Source: Exophiala sp. HKRS030
Lineage: Eukaryota; Ascomycota; Eurotiomycetes; Chaetothyriales; Herpotrichiellaceae
Assembly (NCBI GenBank): GCA_023897205.1
Contig: JAHWDD010000026.1
Coordinates: 1 to 64,000, forward strand
DNA length: 64,000 nt
Direction: 5' to 3'
Part shown: positions 11,691 to 25,158 of the stretch, in pieces
Layout: each line of letters starts with the position of its first letter
Numbering within the stretch: position 1 is the first letter of the stretch
Notes under the pieces: generated by a model
Databases searched by the model: none
The model's input: only the letters and a program-made list of their open reading frames with translations
Told to the model about the DNA's origin: nothing
Made by a program: the position numbers and the translations under genes

Positions 11691-12350
11691 ATCATGATAA
11701 TTTTGGTGGTGAAGAACGCACGGTTAGGAGCGCAGCTGCAGTGGTGAGAGTATTTATGAACACCGTCCATGATTCAACATGAGGTGGCCCTTTTCAATCG
11801 ATCCAGACCCCCTTGTATGGGTCACACCGAGTCTCGGGTGGCTGCACAGCTGGCAACCCCTTACCGATGCGAAAGACCAGATCGTTGTCGACGTGAGACA
11901 TTGTGGAACATGAATGATATCGCGATGTTCTTCTGCAATCCGCAACCGTGGGGAACGATGGGCTCACATGAAGAAGTCCGAGGGTGTTTTTATGTTTGAT
12001 ATGCCAGCAACAGATGATGCAATCTTTATGGCACGCCTGATCGGAAATTGTCATCCCTGCATGGACTCTGGAAATCTGCCGCCTGTGTGCCTATATCAGG
12101 AGAGGTGACGACGAAACTATGGCCTTGAGTAAGATCATGCCATTTATCTCTTGGTTATACGTCGGTCTTGGTATCTCCGATTCTCAAACCACCCCTATAT
12201 GATTCAGTCCCTGCCTTTGTCAAATGAGGGCAGCTTACTCGGACTTGGTCAATTGTCATGTTCGCTCGCTCGGCGGTGCTTCGAAGCTCGTCTTCAGTCG
12301 CATTTCTATTGAATTGGTAGGCCTCCTTCAGGGCAGCGAGGTCTTCGAGT
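11691..12350. other. Upstream flank of WOPR copy 2
   Basis: Shares scattered blocks with 7200-7560 (for example GGTGGCTGCA and ACATTGTGGAACA), consistent with a duplicated promoter. No gene recognised. Confidence 0.45.
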
Positions 12351-14830
12351 CTAATGGTGTCTTAGCCAAGTGTCGACATCAGAGACAAAATTATAACCCT
12401 GCCATGTTCTGCGTCGTCGTCGAATGGGGGGCTGAGGAACTTCCGGACCATTATGGGTATCCTGTAGTAAGCCTCTTTGGCACTGTGATTCATAGCTCGA
12501 TCGTCCCTGTTGCAGAACTTGAGCAACCGATGGTATACCTAGCGACTTACAAATTTCGATCGCACCCTGAAAATCTATGTACGAACCCGACCCTCTGACC
12601 CGTTCAAATTCGAGATCCGGCCTCTGTTGTACGTATTGTTCTACGTCCATAGATACCAATCTCGTTAGGTTCGACACGTTCACCTTGAAATCTTTCTTGC
12701 GAACGGCTACTTGTCCATCGTCAAGACAAACCTTGAAGAAGACCTCGGTATGAAGAATCTGGAGGGGAAGACCTTGTGTTTGTAGCTCTTGAGGGGCCGG
12801 CGGTTGTCTTGGCGTCGGTCGTTCTTGATGATTGTGTGAGCTTGCTAATGGTAATACCGGAATCCATCGCGCCTGGACCTTGGTATTATTCATGTCTGGG
12901 CCGTCGGCACGTGAGTGTGAAGGTGTCATAAACTTGAGGGACGATCGGGAAACATGTAACAGTCGATCAATCGTAGAATCGGTCATTTCATTGATTTCGT
13001 TGTTTTGAAAAGTTGCGCCTCGATTGTCCCATATGAAACCTTCCGTCGGTGGTTGTGGGAGTTCAACTTGCTCGGTGTCATTCACGGTCCGTCTGCGTTT
13101 GGCAGACCTGGTGTCGAGTTGTTCTCGAAACACGGACGAGGTCCTCTCGTCATCCCTAGGGATCAACGGCGGCGAAGGGCCTGCTGACCGTAGCATAGAC
13201 CCCTCACTCCTAGACGCACGGACATTTTGCGCCAATGTTTCCATGTGCGATAGAGGTCTGATGATCGTCGACGCTTCTTCTATGTCGATGTCGTCGGTGC
13301 CGCGAACAGGGTGTAGTCGTGGGGTCAAATCTCCCTTCTGTGCAATTGATTCGCTGAAAAGGTTGCTTTCTGACACTGTGTTTAAGCATTCTGCTGCAGA
13401 CAGTCGCTCTTGAGGATTCCACTTGAGCATGTGCATAGTAAGAAAATCAATCAAAAGGTCGGACTCCCAATCATTGGCGCTCTCTATGAGACTTCGACAC
13501 CAGGAGACACCCTCAGATTGAAGAGTTTCTTTCTGTTTGGCTTTTCCCTTCCGCTTGGCGCTTCCATGCTGAGGGAGTCCATATACGAATTTCATTACAA
13601 TCACACCAAGAGACCAGATATCCACAGCGTTTGTGTAATGTTGACCGAGGAAAATTTCTGGAGCTGCATACATCCGAGATCCACAGAAAGTCTTCAGATC
13701 CGATCCGTCCTGGGCCAATCCAAAGTCCGCCAATTTGATGTGGATCGGCGTCCTGGAACGCAAAAGGATATTTTCTGGCTTCAGGTCTCGATGTGTGATG
13801 TTCTGGCTGTGGAGATAAGAAAGGCCTTCCAGACTTTGTTTGCAGATGACCAACATATCAGTATCGCTAACGGAAGAGACTTGGTCTTGCGCTGCCAGGT
13901 TTCCCAGCGGCAGGTACTCCATCACTATGAAAGGGTTCGGTGCAGTCCTGGAGTCGACAAACAGCACGATATGGGGCTGGAGAGAGTCAGAAGAATAATA
14001 ACATACAAAGATTTTCAGCATGTGCTCACATGGCGGAGATATTTCATGATCTCAACCTCCTTCTCCCAGCCGTTCTTGTGGAAGAACTCTTTTCCAGCGT
14101 ATTCATACCCGGTAGTAGCGTCCAGCACCTTCCTAACCCGTCCAAAAGCACCCTTGCCCAGTTCTTCACGCTTTAAATACACCGGTCGTCTGGTGGGAGA
14201 GAGAGATTCGCTCGGTGCGAACGAGGTCCCCTGACTGCGTAGGATGAGGTTGTGGAAGGCCACTTCATGTGGAGGAGGAGCTTCGGCCATAAACCTCTTC
14301 ACATTATCCTCATATTCTGTCGCATATGTCTTATAATGCTGGGGTAGGTGGACATTAAAGGCGAGCTCCCGCTTGTTTCGCAGTGGTATCTTCGCTCTGA
14401 TCGTTTCATACTCTGGGAAGAAGATCCACTTGAAGTGATTACGAAGATCGTTTTTCCCCTGGCCGTCATAGCTGACAATGAGACCATTGTTAGAATCATC
14501 CCAGATTGCGGGCCGTTGTTCGCTGTCGAAAGAGATGTAAAACCGCGGTCTTGTCGACTCAAGGAGGACATCACACAGGTCAGGATCACTTCCAAAGGTG
14601 ACACGACCCTTCACTTTGGTCTCCTGGTTGAATCTCAGCTGGATGCGGTGGAAGTATTCTAGTTCGTTCGCTGGAGTTTCGTCTTCGCCGTATTCGCTTG
14701 GCGTGGTCCCACGGCTAATAGGAGACGGCTTCACATATCGGTCTGCGTTGTGTGGTAAACGGAACGAATCGATCGTCAATCCCCATTCATCAAAAGGAGT
14801 TAGAGTCAAGAATATATTCAAGTCATCCAT
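12351..14830 (-). CDS. FHA domain - protein kinase - KilA-N/APSES-like fusion
   Basis: Two exons, 14830-14030 and 13976-12351, join with frame kept across a 53-nt intron (GTGAGC...CAG) to give 808 aa. Residues about 60-150 resemble an FHA phosphopeptide-binding domain. The Ser/Thr kinase domain has the glycine loop GKGAFGRV, Lys247 in AGKEF, HRDLKPEN (catalytic D331), DFG (D351) and APE. A disordered region with a basic KRRR stretch follows. A segment at about 665-750 (VAVRKKDFKVNVSNLTRL ... RGSGSYIDFQGAIEI) resembles the KilA-N/APSES DNA-binding fold. The tail has RRRRR. FHA plus kinase recalls Chk2/Rad53-type kinases; the APSES-like part suggests action at chromatin. No lesion is seen. Confidence 0.8.
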
Positions 14831-15141
14831 TCTGTCTCGTCGTACCAGTCCTAGGGGACGAAGAGGAACTACACTCAGGGGCGGCTACTTCCTACGCTTA
14901 TACACTCTTGCTGCCTCTCGTGGAGGATGCTTGACGGCCCCAGATCGACGATCCCGTAGGTTCGCGCCGGCGCTAATAATTAGTGCGCGCTGTCCAGAAT
15001 AGCTAAGACCCTATCACTTCCCCGCTCAGCTCACACCCTGAAACTGTGGTCACGTGGCTGCAGCTACATCAGTCTGCAACCCACGACTCGATGGTTTTCT
15101 CTCAATGATGAACCATTCCGTCGAATTTATTCTCCTTCATC
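14831..15141. promoter_or_regulatory. Divergent intergenic region between the kinase and the coiled-coil gene
   Basis: About 310 bp separate the two start codons, so both promoters must lie here. No specific motif is claimed. Confidence 0.4.
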
Positions 15142-16968
15142 ATGACCATCACAGTATATGCGGATGAACTCCTACGTCTAACAGTCGATGATATTGGAGA
15201 TGAGGAGTTCTTCGAGATTAAGGACCGAGAGAACGAGACTGAGGAACACGTAGCACATTTACGGTGAGAACACCTTTGCCTGATGCCCCCGTATCAGATT
15301 CCGGTATTAACAACGAATCGTTCGTTATAGAAAACTTTATCATGAACGCGCTGAGAAGGATCGGTCGCGGGCGGTGGATGCAGGTGAACTTGGCAGACGA
15401 TTAGGGTATGAGCGATTTGCCCCAAAGGATAATACTGACCGCGACCAAGGTGTCTTCCTACCGCAGATTCATTCATCCCTTCGTTCAACCGTCACCGCTC
15501 GCCTTCCACTTCGACTATCGACGGCGAAAAAGATAAAGGGGGGGCTTGGCAAGAGCAACTGGAATCCTATCATGAGTTGGTAGCTGATGGAGGTCGACCG
15601 TCTCATCCCGTGGCTCTTGGGTGGGACGTGATAGAAAACCCCAACAATTATGAACAGTACAAGGACATTATCTGGTTTTGGCACTGGAAGGGAGGTTATT
15701 ACACAGTATTTTTTACTCAACTCATGGAGTGGAGGCGATTCCGAGACATGCAGGACAAGAAGAGGAGTTATTACGTCCCACGAAACAGGTTTCAAGAATA
15801 CCAAGACTCCGTCCGTGAGAGCCAAACAGACGCTGGATGGAATTACGACCTCCGAGTACTCGAGGACAGACACCAACAGAATCGGTTGGAGGACTGGAAC
15901 GAGTTTCGAGCGCTCTACTATCGGAGGCTCAAAGCTTGCGAGAAACGGGTTCCGCGGGCAGAGGAAGACCTGTCAATGTATCAGAGGAAGTTTGAGGATG
16001 CCCAAGCACGATTGACCGATGTTATTACCGATCCTCAAGTCCTGTATGGCCGATTTGACGATATTCGGGCTTCAGAGAAAGAAGTGATGGAAGCGAAATC
16101 AAGAGTGGAGTCAGCCGAGAAGGCATCACAGGTGGCAAAACAAAACAGGTCAAAGGGAAAGTCAGCGTTGATGAGAATCGCGCTCCAGGAAGTCGCCTCT
16201 GCGAGGGACAATTTAAAGAAAGTATCTGGTTCCGAAGAATTGAGAAGTCTCCGCGAGGGCTATGAATTGCATATTACCCGGCAGAGCATGATTCGGTCAA
16301 AAGCCGAGTTGAGTGGAGCGGAGCGCAATGTTCAGAGATGGAAAGTGTTCTTAAAGTGGATCGACGGCCAGTATCCCGTCATCGCTGGCGAATGCGGGTT
16401 GTTCGCCCGTGGTGCAAGTCGTGTTTCTTTCCAACCCGCGAAAGGAATAGAAGATCCTCGGAGCCAGAAAGAGCGGCCGCAGGCGCGCCAGAGAAGACGC
16501 AAAAACCCGCGGTCTGTCCTCAGTCCTAATATTTCTTCGAAGGTCTCAAAATCCTCGAAATTCTCGAAACGCAGAGTGACCTCTCCCAGCTTCCGTCCGA
16601 CGATCACAACCCCATTGGCCGGCCCGCTACAGGAAGATGGCCACTGCGTGTTGGTGGTTGCTCCAGCTCAGCAAGGAGATATTGACCATAGTAGAGAGTC
16701 GCGGCTGTCGCCATGTCTAACTAAATCGACACCACAACCCACCCGGAGCAGCGCTCGAATCGCGGAAAGAAAAAGATGTTTACAAGATTCCAATGCACCA
16801 TCTGAAACTCTGAGAACCATGAGCAAAGATGTGCATGAGCTGTCAAAAGTGAAGCCACGAAAGGAAAAGAGCTTGAGGAGAGCGACGACGAAGAGTGGCG
16901 AGCGCCTCAAACGCAGGCATCCATCGAAACCGCAAGGCGTCACAAAGCGGAAAGGCCGTCCTCGTTGA
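15142..16968 (+). CDS. Fungal coiled-coil hypothetical protein
   Basis: Exon 1 starts at ATG 15142 (MTITVYADELLRLTVDD) and ends before GTGAGA near 15265. Exon 2 resumes after TTATAG near 15330. A second intron or frame change between about 15380 and 15467 leads into the long frame ending at 16968; one option is GTGAAC to CTACCGCAG, with an ACTGAC branch site. The long part has the family-typical block IIWFWHWKGGYYTVFF and YYVPRNRFQEY, a long Glu/Arg-rich coiled coil, and a basic C-terminus with SSARIAERKR that may be a nuclear signal. I recognise it as a widespread, often multicopy ascomycete family without known function. The middle splice is uncertain; it could instead be a frameshift. Confidence 0.65.
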
Positions 16969-17640
16969 TGATGGGAAAGGAGGGAGATAGCGCGTCGGAT
17001 TAGGAACGGCTGCATATTGAATTATCGATGTAGCACTTCGCAATGCATTGATGACACCATGCTAGATCTTATTGTACAACCCACTACCTGGCGGGGCCAA
17101 GCCGAAGCACCTCACCAACGCGTCCTGCCGCATCTCAACCATCACGAAGCGCGTCACCAACACCGCAGTTACTGCATAGCATCATCAGCCGTCTGGAGAT
17201 TTACCCATCAACATGGACATACACAGAACTGCCTCCACGACAGCTGGTGTAACAAAAGCAGTCAGTGGCACCGAATTGGGGCCAGGCGTTAGGCATGGTG
17301 ACGGGACACTCGTTGGTGATGGTGGCGACGGACGATACGATCTCGATATATCCTCTCGTGCAGCAATTGGTGTGGTATTGGTTAGTGCAACAGAAGAGAA
17401 GGAGTCGCGCGTCGAGCAAGTGGTGCTAGTGTTGACAGCTGGCTTCCCTACTAAGGAGTATAGTAGCTAGCCAGTGTGCTAGACACTCCTCCCCCACGCG
17501 CAAACGGCACTACGGCACCAAGAGAAAGGAGTGAAAAATTGTGGGGATGCCCAGTAGAACGTTTCGTGGCTTTCTGATGGATGTCCGGACAGTATGACAG
17601 TATATTGAACATGTCGTGGAGTTAACTCATAGAATGTTCA
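16969..17640. other. No supported gene
   Basis: Open frames on both strands near 17200-17470 are short and have no domain. Confidence 0.5.
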
Positions 17641-17679
17641 CATTTCTCTGCATGAAGTTCGGGAGCACTCCACACTCGA

Positions 17680-18510
<831 letters not shown>

Positions 18511-18589
18511 TAAAATCATGCTTTTGTCCCGTGCTTTGCAAGACTGAGCGCCGGTGAGGAGAATCACTTTTGACGCTTGTGGGTGGTTC

Positions 18590-19870
18590 GCTATACTGCT
18601 ATGATAGTATCCCCAAAAAAGAGGTGATGATCACTCACTTGCAGTATCCAATAAAGTGGGAAACCGGCAATGAGCTGAGGCACATGTGACGGGAAGCGAG
18701 CTTGTGTGAGGCCTTCGATGGTGACGGATGCCGCGAAGTTTGTGAATTTTTGATGCATGAGTCGGTCGTCTCCAGATCGAGGAGGTAATGGAAGACTCCA
18801 ACCGACCGACTGTCGCCAGAATACCTATGAAAGCAAGTCAGTTCTTGTTGCCTCTAACCAAAAAGCGTGAAAGGCTCACTGAAGTTGCTCATAAAAAGGA
18901 CAATCCGAGTATGCATCAAACATGCAATTACGTAACGTCCTGATCGAGACCTTCCAGATGTTGTCGCTGTCGACGCCTTCAGGTTGTTTCCAGCTGACCT
19001 TGACATCAAGGGGGTAATTGACTTGCTTCGCTTTAAATGACACCATGTCGACTGGCATGCGTCCCACTGTGATTTCCAGGCACATGACCCGGAAAGTCCT
19101 GAACCAGAATGGTTCATAGGTAACAGTCTGCCTTTCAGTAAGGTCGAGAACAACTTCGTCGTACGGACCGATGAGGTGGCCGTTGGTTGAATCCAAACGA
19201 TCTGCCTTTGTACGGAAGAAAGGATATGGTCGCGGCTCAAGCTTATATCCTTCAGAATACGTAATCTTCAACTTGATTTGTGATTGTTGAGCAGCTTCAA
19301 ACGTCCATCGTAGGAAGGCCGTCGAGTGGATGTCTGCCTGTAGATCGAGACTGTAAAGGATCCCCTAGTAAGTGTTAGCCTTTTGCCGTCGGAAAGGAAC
19401 GCACTAAAGTCTTCGATACTGATAGGACTGTGGCAGGCTCGGAGAGTATTGACCTCAACAGAACTTTCTTCGGGCATCGGAATACGTCGTGGACGAAGAC
19501 GCCATGGGGCCAATTCGCCGTTGAGGGTTCTGAGGCCGTATGGCACGGGTTGGACAAGGTCAAGGTCAGAGGGAGCATGAAGGGATACACGTTCACTGAA
19601 TCACAGTATTGCCGCCATCAGCATATTTCGCGGGGTTGATGAAGGGGACTTACATGCAGAGAGACATCATCTATCAGTCCCGTGGGCAACAGAATGCTGT
19701 TGTCGACTTGAGCCTGCCAGTCTTGACGAGAGGTGAGATCGACAACATCGGTGCCTGCCTCGACAATGCCAATTACTGTCAATCCAGGGGATGCTGTCCG
19801 GACCGTATTTCTCAACGTTAGCAATGCCCACACCACATAATCGGACTTCGTTGAATAGGTTGAATCCATC
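18590..19870 (-). pseudogene. GH78 alpha-L-rhamnosidase-like glycosidase fragment
   Basis: Minus-strand pieces match the central part of fungal GH78-like enzymes: PYGLRTLNGELAPWRLRPR, PYDEVVLDLTERQTVTYEPF, WFRTFRVMCLEI and DAYSDCPFYEQLQ. A plausible intron (GTGAGC to TCATAG at about 18890-18830) leads to YSGDSRSVGVFHYLL. Then, after a one-base frame change, come SGDDRLMHQKFTNFAASVTI and FPLYWILQVSDHHLFFGD, followed by a stop. Both termini are missing. Intact family members release rhamnose from plant polysaccharides. Confidence 0.65.
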
Positions 19871-19887
19871 AGCCGTGGAAACGCTCG

Positions 19888-21310
19888 CTACACTCGGTAA
19901 TTGTTGACCGGGGAAATTTGAGCGCGGTGAAGCCGGTCTAGAAAGAGGCCGTTGGTGATCAGGGCGACGGCAAGTTTGTGTAAAATCCGTCGTCCTTTTC
20001 GTGCCCGTTGGCGAGTATCGGCTGGATATGATCGTAGAACACTCGAACAAGCCCCATGGGACTGCGCAGAGCCAAAGTGTACCAGAACGTCCCCATTTCC
20101 CATGCTTGTTTCACGACAACGGAAAGTCTTTGTTGAGGTTGAATGGAAAGCTCCCGCTCGGTTTTCTCCAGAACATCTAGGAACTCGCGACGAACGGGGT
20201 CGTATATCTTCTCGTCCATTTGGTCGATTGCCTGATTCGCTAGCTAGCGGGGAGGGTGGACCATCTCTATGGGACAGGAGAAAGCCCACGAGATCAATAA
20301 GACATGTGATATTCCAGTTTTCATCCACAAAAATGTTGCTCTGATGTAGGTCGGTCAGGCTGAAAATAAAAGGACCGTGGCGGAGGTCGCGTCTCAGAAA
20401 GAGTGATGAGGTGGCTTTCACGGCTGCCAAAGCCGACATCTGGTAGATACAGTCCCCTATGTCGCTAACACCGTTTGGTTGATGGCGTAATCGACTATCG
20501 TGTAGACAATTTAGTCTGTCTATCACATAAGAATCCGCCGAAGTGTAGGTTAGATGACGAGGGACATCCACCGGGATCTGCTCGTTCTCTAGCTGATGGA
20601 TTACCAGCGCCAGTGGCCTGTTAGCCAAAAGTAAGAATCCGTTATTGTCTACGGTGAAGGAGCCAATGCGCGGAAGTGGCACTTGAGCGATGTTCAACAA
20701 GATCCGGGAAAGGCCTTGAAAGAGGTTCTTGCGCAACCCCTTCTCTTGATACCTCTCGTTCCATGTACATGACAACATTTCACCCTTATTCTTTTCTATA
20801 TAATCGATTAGAAGATAGCCGGACCCCAAGGAGTCAAAGCTCGCTCCTTGATGACGAATGTATCTCGAAGGGACGGGGAATTTCAGCCAATCAAGCAACC
20901 GGCGGTAGAGATGGTGTGCCAGCCGGAGAAGGAGAGGAAGGTGCTCGAAGGCGGTAAACTAGCGTGAGGTTAGCAAGTTTATGAAACCTAATTAACAGAC
21001 TCTCTCCTCTTACCCTCTGACCTGTCGAGAGTCCGAATCCATATAGGCGAGGGATCGGGGCGGATGGACAGTTTTGCTGAAGCCAGATGTAGCTGCCGGC
21101 CTCGCATCGAAGCTTTTCGTCCGCATTTTCTGGTCCGCCCACCTTATATGGCAGTGGAAATCGAATAAGAACTCTTTTCTTTGGTTGTCTTTCCCATCTG
21201 GAGATGAAGACCGGAATACACAGATTGAAGCTGCCGTAAATCCATTCTTCTGGTTCTGCTACTTTGCATAGTTGAACATTCAATCCAAGATGATGCGCAG
21301 TGATTGAACC
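19888..21310 (-). pseudogene. Aminoglycoside-phosphotransferase (APH)-family protein, broken
   Basis: The order on the minus strand is an N-lobe (EEWIYGSFNLCIPVFI), GFGLSTGQ, a likely intron (about 21020-20960), FTAFEHLPLLLRLAHHLYRR, then a long frame with the catalytic HQSNIFVDENW and CLIDL. Near 20260 the frame shifts and a TAG interrupts where Trp is expected (PPRWLANQAID in relatives). The C-terminal part continues as QMDEKIYDPVRREFLDVLEK to 19959. Such proteins are common small-molecule-kinase-like fungal genes of unknown substrate. The N-terminus runs directly into NACHT-type sequence at about 21300. Confidence 0.65.
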
Positions 21311-22400
21311 GCACTTGTGGTATAGTTGTTCCAGAGTCTGAAGGCCATGATGGGTTTGGCGGGCACACTGGAACAGCAGGGATCGAACGGGCCTTTTTCG
21401 ATGACTGTTTGTCAGTGTCGTTGAAATCGAAATAGAAGTAGCTGACTATAATGTCCGTTCCAGTTTCTCGATGCTGGAGAATGTGTTCCAACGCCGCCGC
21501 ACTTTTCCCCATAGTTAGCACCAGCTACCCACAATCAGAGGTTCGCTTCTGAGCACACCTTAAGACTGTCTTGCCCCATCCAGCTCGCCACAAATGCCAG
21601 TCTCTTTTCTACATACTATCATGGATTACTTACCGTTGCCATGAAGCCATATCAACGAGGATGTACGTATCTTCCACTTCCTGAATGGCTGTCCATCCAG
21701 TAACCACAACCCGGTCATGGCATGGCGCTTCTCCAATGCGGCATGGTAGTTGCTCGATGGATCAGGATGCCCGAGCCATTGGGACAGTCGCCGCTGCAGC
21801 TCTTCTGGTCTTACTTTAGTCGACCTCCACCCATCTTTATTCGTGCTACCTACCGTCAATATGGAGTTGTAGCCGTTCACTATGACGGGTGATGTGCTCG
21901 ATTTGCGCTCGCGACGCCACCCCCTCGCTGTGTATGGCCTGTGGCAACATGCTGCCTGTGTTAACCTTCCAGTCTCGCACATATTGGAGTGGCCTGTACA
22001 ATAAATCGTTGGTGAGAGCATAATTAATCAAAGATTTCAATCGTTCCATTCGTCCCAGAGCATCGTCCACTTCTGGCTTGGTCAATGTCCATGTCAGTGC
22101 CGACTCGATCTGGTCTCTCTTTCTCATCGTTAAGATATGTCCCACCATCTTCTCGAGGATACTCTTGAACCGGTCGAGCGGTCCGTTTTCCACGCCCAGC
22201 AGCTTCACCTGACGGAACCGGGCGGCGTCGCTCCGTGCTGCTTCAACTCGAAAGTGCAGCTTGATCAAGAGGCTGTAGAGGTTGCCGGCTTCCACTGCTA
22301 TTTTGGCCTGCTCTCGCGACGCTTTCGGACGTCGTTGATGTGACCGGTGAGGGTCGACGTAAGCTGGAGCAGGGCGATGATGCTTGCCATCGTCGACATT
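21300..22400 (-). pseudogene. NACHT (NLR-like) protein N-terminal part with PigL_N-like start, broken and truncated
   Basis: Starts at about 22400 (MDPMSTMASIIALLQLTSTL), a PigL_N/fungal NACHT-ankyrin N-terminus. A 2-nt tandem slip in a GAGAG run breaks the frame near 22310. It continues with IAVEAGNLYSLLIKLHFRVE, LSQWLGHPDPSSNYHAALE and TGLWLLDGQPFRKWK. Two probable introns flank a tiny P-loop exon AGWGKTVLR near 21565. VSYFYFDFNDTDKQSSKKA follows. After about 20 more codons the sequence changes to the APH gene. Intact relatives are STAND NTPases in self/non-self recognition. The rest of the NACHT domain and any repeats are absent. Confidence 0.65.
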
Positions 22401-23480
22401 GGGTCCATTGTGCCGTCACCGTTAGAGAGATCGCTAGGAGGAAGACGACGAGGGTTGGCCGTTTATCAGGCTGATTGCGATTGCCCAGGGAAATTGATGT
22501 AACAAGCCTGATCATCAGCATATCTGCTGCACTTCATAGGTGAGGAATCTGCCATGGCCACGCTGGAAGTAGTCGCACTGAGACCTCTCAAGACCGCAAT
22601 AGTACAGCATGGACTGTAGTTACTAGTATTAAATGAGAACGAAACATTCATCTGGCGGGTCGCAGCATCAACGGGAAAAGGCGGCACAAACTCAAACGTC
22701 CGATCATTCATGAAACCCAGTTCGTCCACATCGTCGACCGGAGGACGTGGTATAAAGTTGAATGTTTGACTGTTCGGGCCTATGCACCGATTCAGACCAA
22801 GTAAAACATCCCGGCCACCTGACGTCGAATCGTGCCCCAACAGCCCTCGAGAACAGTTCGTCGGTCGCATATCACATGATCGATAGGTGCACCACTGGGT
22901 AATGGAGAAATACTGCTCAAGCACGCCAGTATATACCTCTTTGGAAGAAGGGAAATTACTGTTGCGACCTTCGGGCTTGGTGAAATGGATTACGCCCAAA
23001 AGAGCAAGTGGAAGCTGAGCTGTGGGCTCTCCGTCTTGCTGCTGCGGCTATTCCTCGACCTCTTCGATATATCGCTTCCTCCTTTTGCTCCTCGAAGAGT
23101 CAAGGAGCTGGGCGCTTCTTTGCTCTGAGCCAGATCTTGACTCGATAAGGCCTTAGGATATATCGACAACGGCTGGCCAGGTCCCAGAGCAGCAGCTACT
23201 TCCCATTGTTGGATTCCATCTTCACGGAAAATACCGTCGTCATGGCCAGTCAAAGGCCGAGATACGTCAACATGGCACTGAATAGTATCGTCCAAAGAAG
23301 CTATGAGGTCTCCATGCTCTTTGGGCGATATAGAGGACATTTGGCCGGAACATCTCGCAGACTTATCAACATATTCATGTTGACAGAGTCTACAAGACCA
23401 CCATCCAACTTAATAACTGGTTCGTCTAGAAAATATTCGCTGTTTTGAGTATAGTCTAGGCTTTCTTGTTTGATGTTGGC
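22401..23480. other. No assigned gene
   Basis: Two minus-strand frames (22466-22999, 22990-23340) are long enough to code but show no recognisable domain. The region 23405-23460 is a degenerate copy of 23522-23580 (see findings). Confidence 0.4.
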
Positions 23481-23489
23481 TGTCGTCGC

Positions 23490-24765
23490 GGTCGCTGTTG
23501 ATGGGTCTGCGAAACCACCATCAAGCTCCGGAACTGGTTCGTATGGAAAATGTGCGCTGCTTCGAGTATGGTCAAGGTCTTAATGCAGCTCAGACGGCTG
23601 AGGGGTCTCTCGCCAGCAACGGCACGGCTGTTATTCACGTGCACGGTCGCGCCAGTGGTCGACTACGCCTCCAACGTCTGGATGCATGTTTATAAGGATC
23701 ACTCATCGGACCCGTCAACAGAAAAACAACACCGCTCACCACTCTACCAAGTGGCGGATGCTCTCCAGGACGTGCTGATGGAGGAATTGGAAACCATCAG
23801 ACCATGCCCAATACCACCTTGGGAGGAAAGAATACTCAAAGTGGTCGATGCATCGGCAGCACGACATCCGGACACCGTCCAGGCGGTCCATATCGCCGTG
23901 AGCAGCTCAGCGCGGAATGGCGTCGTCGGAATAGGTGGGGCATCGAGAGATGCATGCCAACACACAGTGGTCTAAGCAACGGGATTGGTTCCTTTTCATT
24001 CACATTTGGCACAAGTGAAGAACAAAATCCTTACTCTGGAGAACTTGCCGCGGTTGGCACGGCTCTCGGCACGCTACCAGAGCTCCGATTTTGCAGTGTC
24101 ATGCTAACAACGAGAAACAAGGCAGAGGCGCTGGCACTCCAGAAACCTCGACAACAGTCCGGGCAACAATATATTCGACGCATCTACAAATCAGTCAGAG
24201 CACTGAGGAGATACGGGAACACAGTTGCAGTCTGCTGGCTACCGTCAAGTGAAGAACACGAACTGATGAAGCTTGCCAAGGAGAAGGCAAAAGCCGTAAA
24301 GAGACAGGGATGCACCCCGCAAGACGCAACACCGTGATGCGATCGACGGCACTCCGTCTGACGCGAGCTAAGCTGGATACCACCAGAAAATTACCGGAAA
24401 AGGTAGGAAGGCATTCCAAAAGAGTTGATGCGGCATTGCCAGGAAAACACACACGCCAGCTCTACGACCGACTACCGTGGCACGAGGCCACTGTGCTGCC
24501 CAACTCAGGACAGGCATGGCACAACTGAACACGTACCTGCACCGAAACAAGGCGGCGTCAGCAGATCAGTGTGAATGCGGACAAGCGCGAGAGACGGTAG
24601 ACCACTTTCTTTTTTGGTGTAAGACGTGGAGTTCATATCGCACGGAGATGACGCAGTGTACCGATATCCATAGAGTTAATATTTCATTCTATCTAGGGGA
24701 AAAACGGCAAGAGATGACAAGAACTGGACTCCCAACATGGACGCCGTTCGAGCAACGATAAGATA
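23490..24765 (+). mobile_element. 5'-truncated Tad-like LINE (non-LTR retrotransposon) ORF2 remnant
   Basis: Frames in order on the plus strand give the end of a reverse transcriptase (LRRLRGLSPATARLLFTCTV, APVVDYASNVWMH). An RNase H-like domain follows (PYSGELAAVGTALGTL, ALQKPRQQSGQQYIRRIY). The C-terminus has a Cys-rich tail, CECGQARETVDHFLFWC. This order is typical of fungal Tad/I-clade LINEs. Several frameshifts and stops (for example near 23975 and 24337) make it inactive. The endonuclease and most of the RT are missing, as expected for 5' truncation. Confidence 0.75.
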
Positions 24766-25122
24766 CGCGAAGGCCACAGGCCGGCTCGATGCACACCACT
24801 AACCCAGCTTGACACACCTAAACCACATCAGTTACTCACCTACACACCTCATATCTACTCGTGCTCGGGAAAGCAGACGCCGCTTCAGCCGCCGAAGATA
24901 GGACGTTGAACACTTGGAGAATATAACCTTCGAGGCAGTCTACTGACCAAATACCTAATTCACGAGAACCCGAAGAGAAATGCCAAAGGAGGAAACAGAA
25001 GCTATCGGTGAATTATGTATGGGCTTTACGAGATTAAGATTCGGTATAAGAAATGTGTAAGTAGTTTAGTGATAGTAGCCCTTTCGGCTTAGTCGCCGGG
25101 CGTTAATAAATTGTGCGTGTGT

Positions 25123-25158
<36 letters not shown>

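Noticed and set aside
17201..17470. Cys-rich minus-strand frame, hydrophobin-like at first sight
   Set aside because: Cysteine spacing does not match hydrophobins and there is no signal peptide or start.
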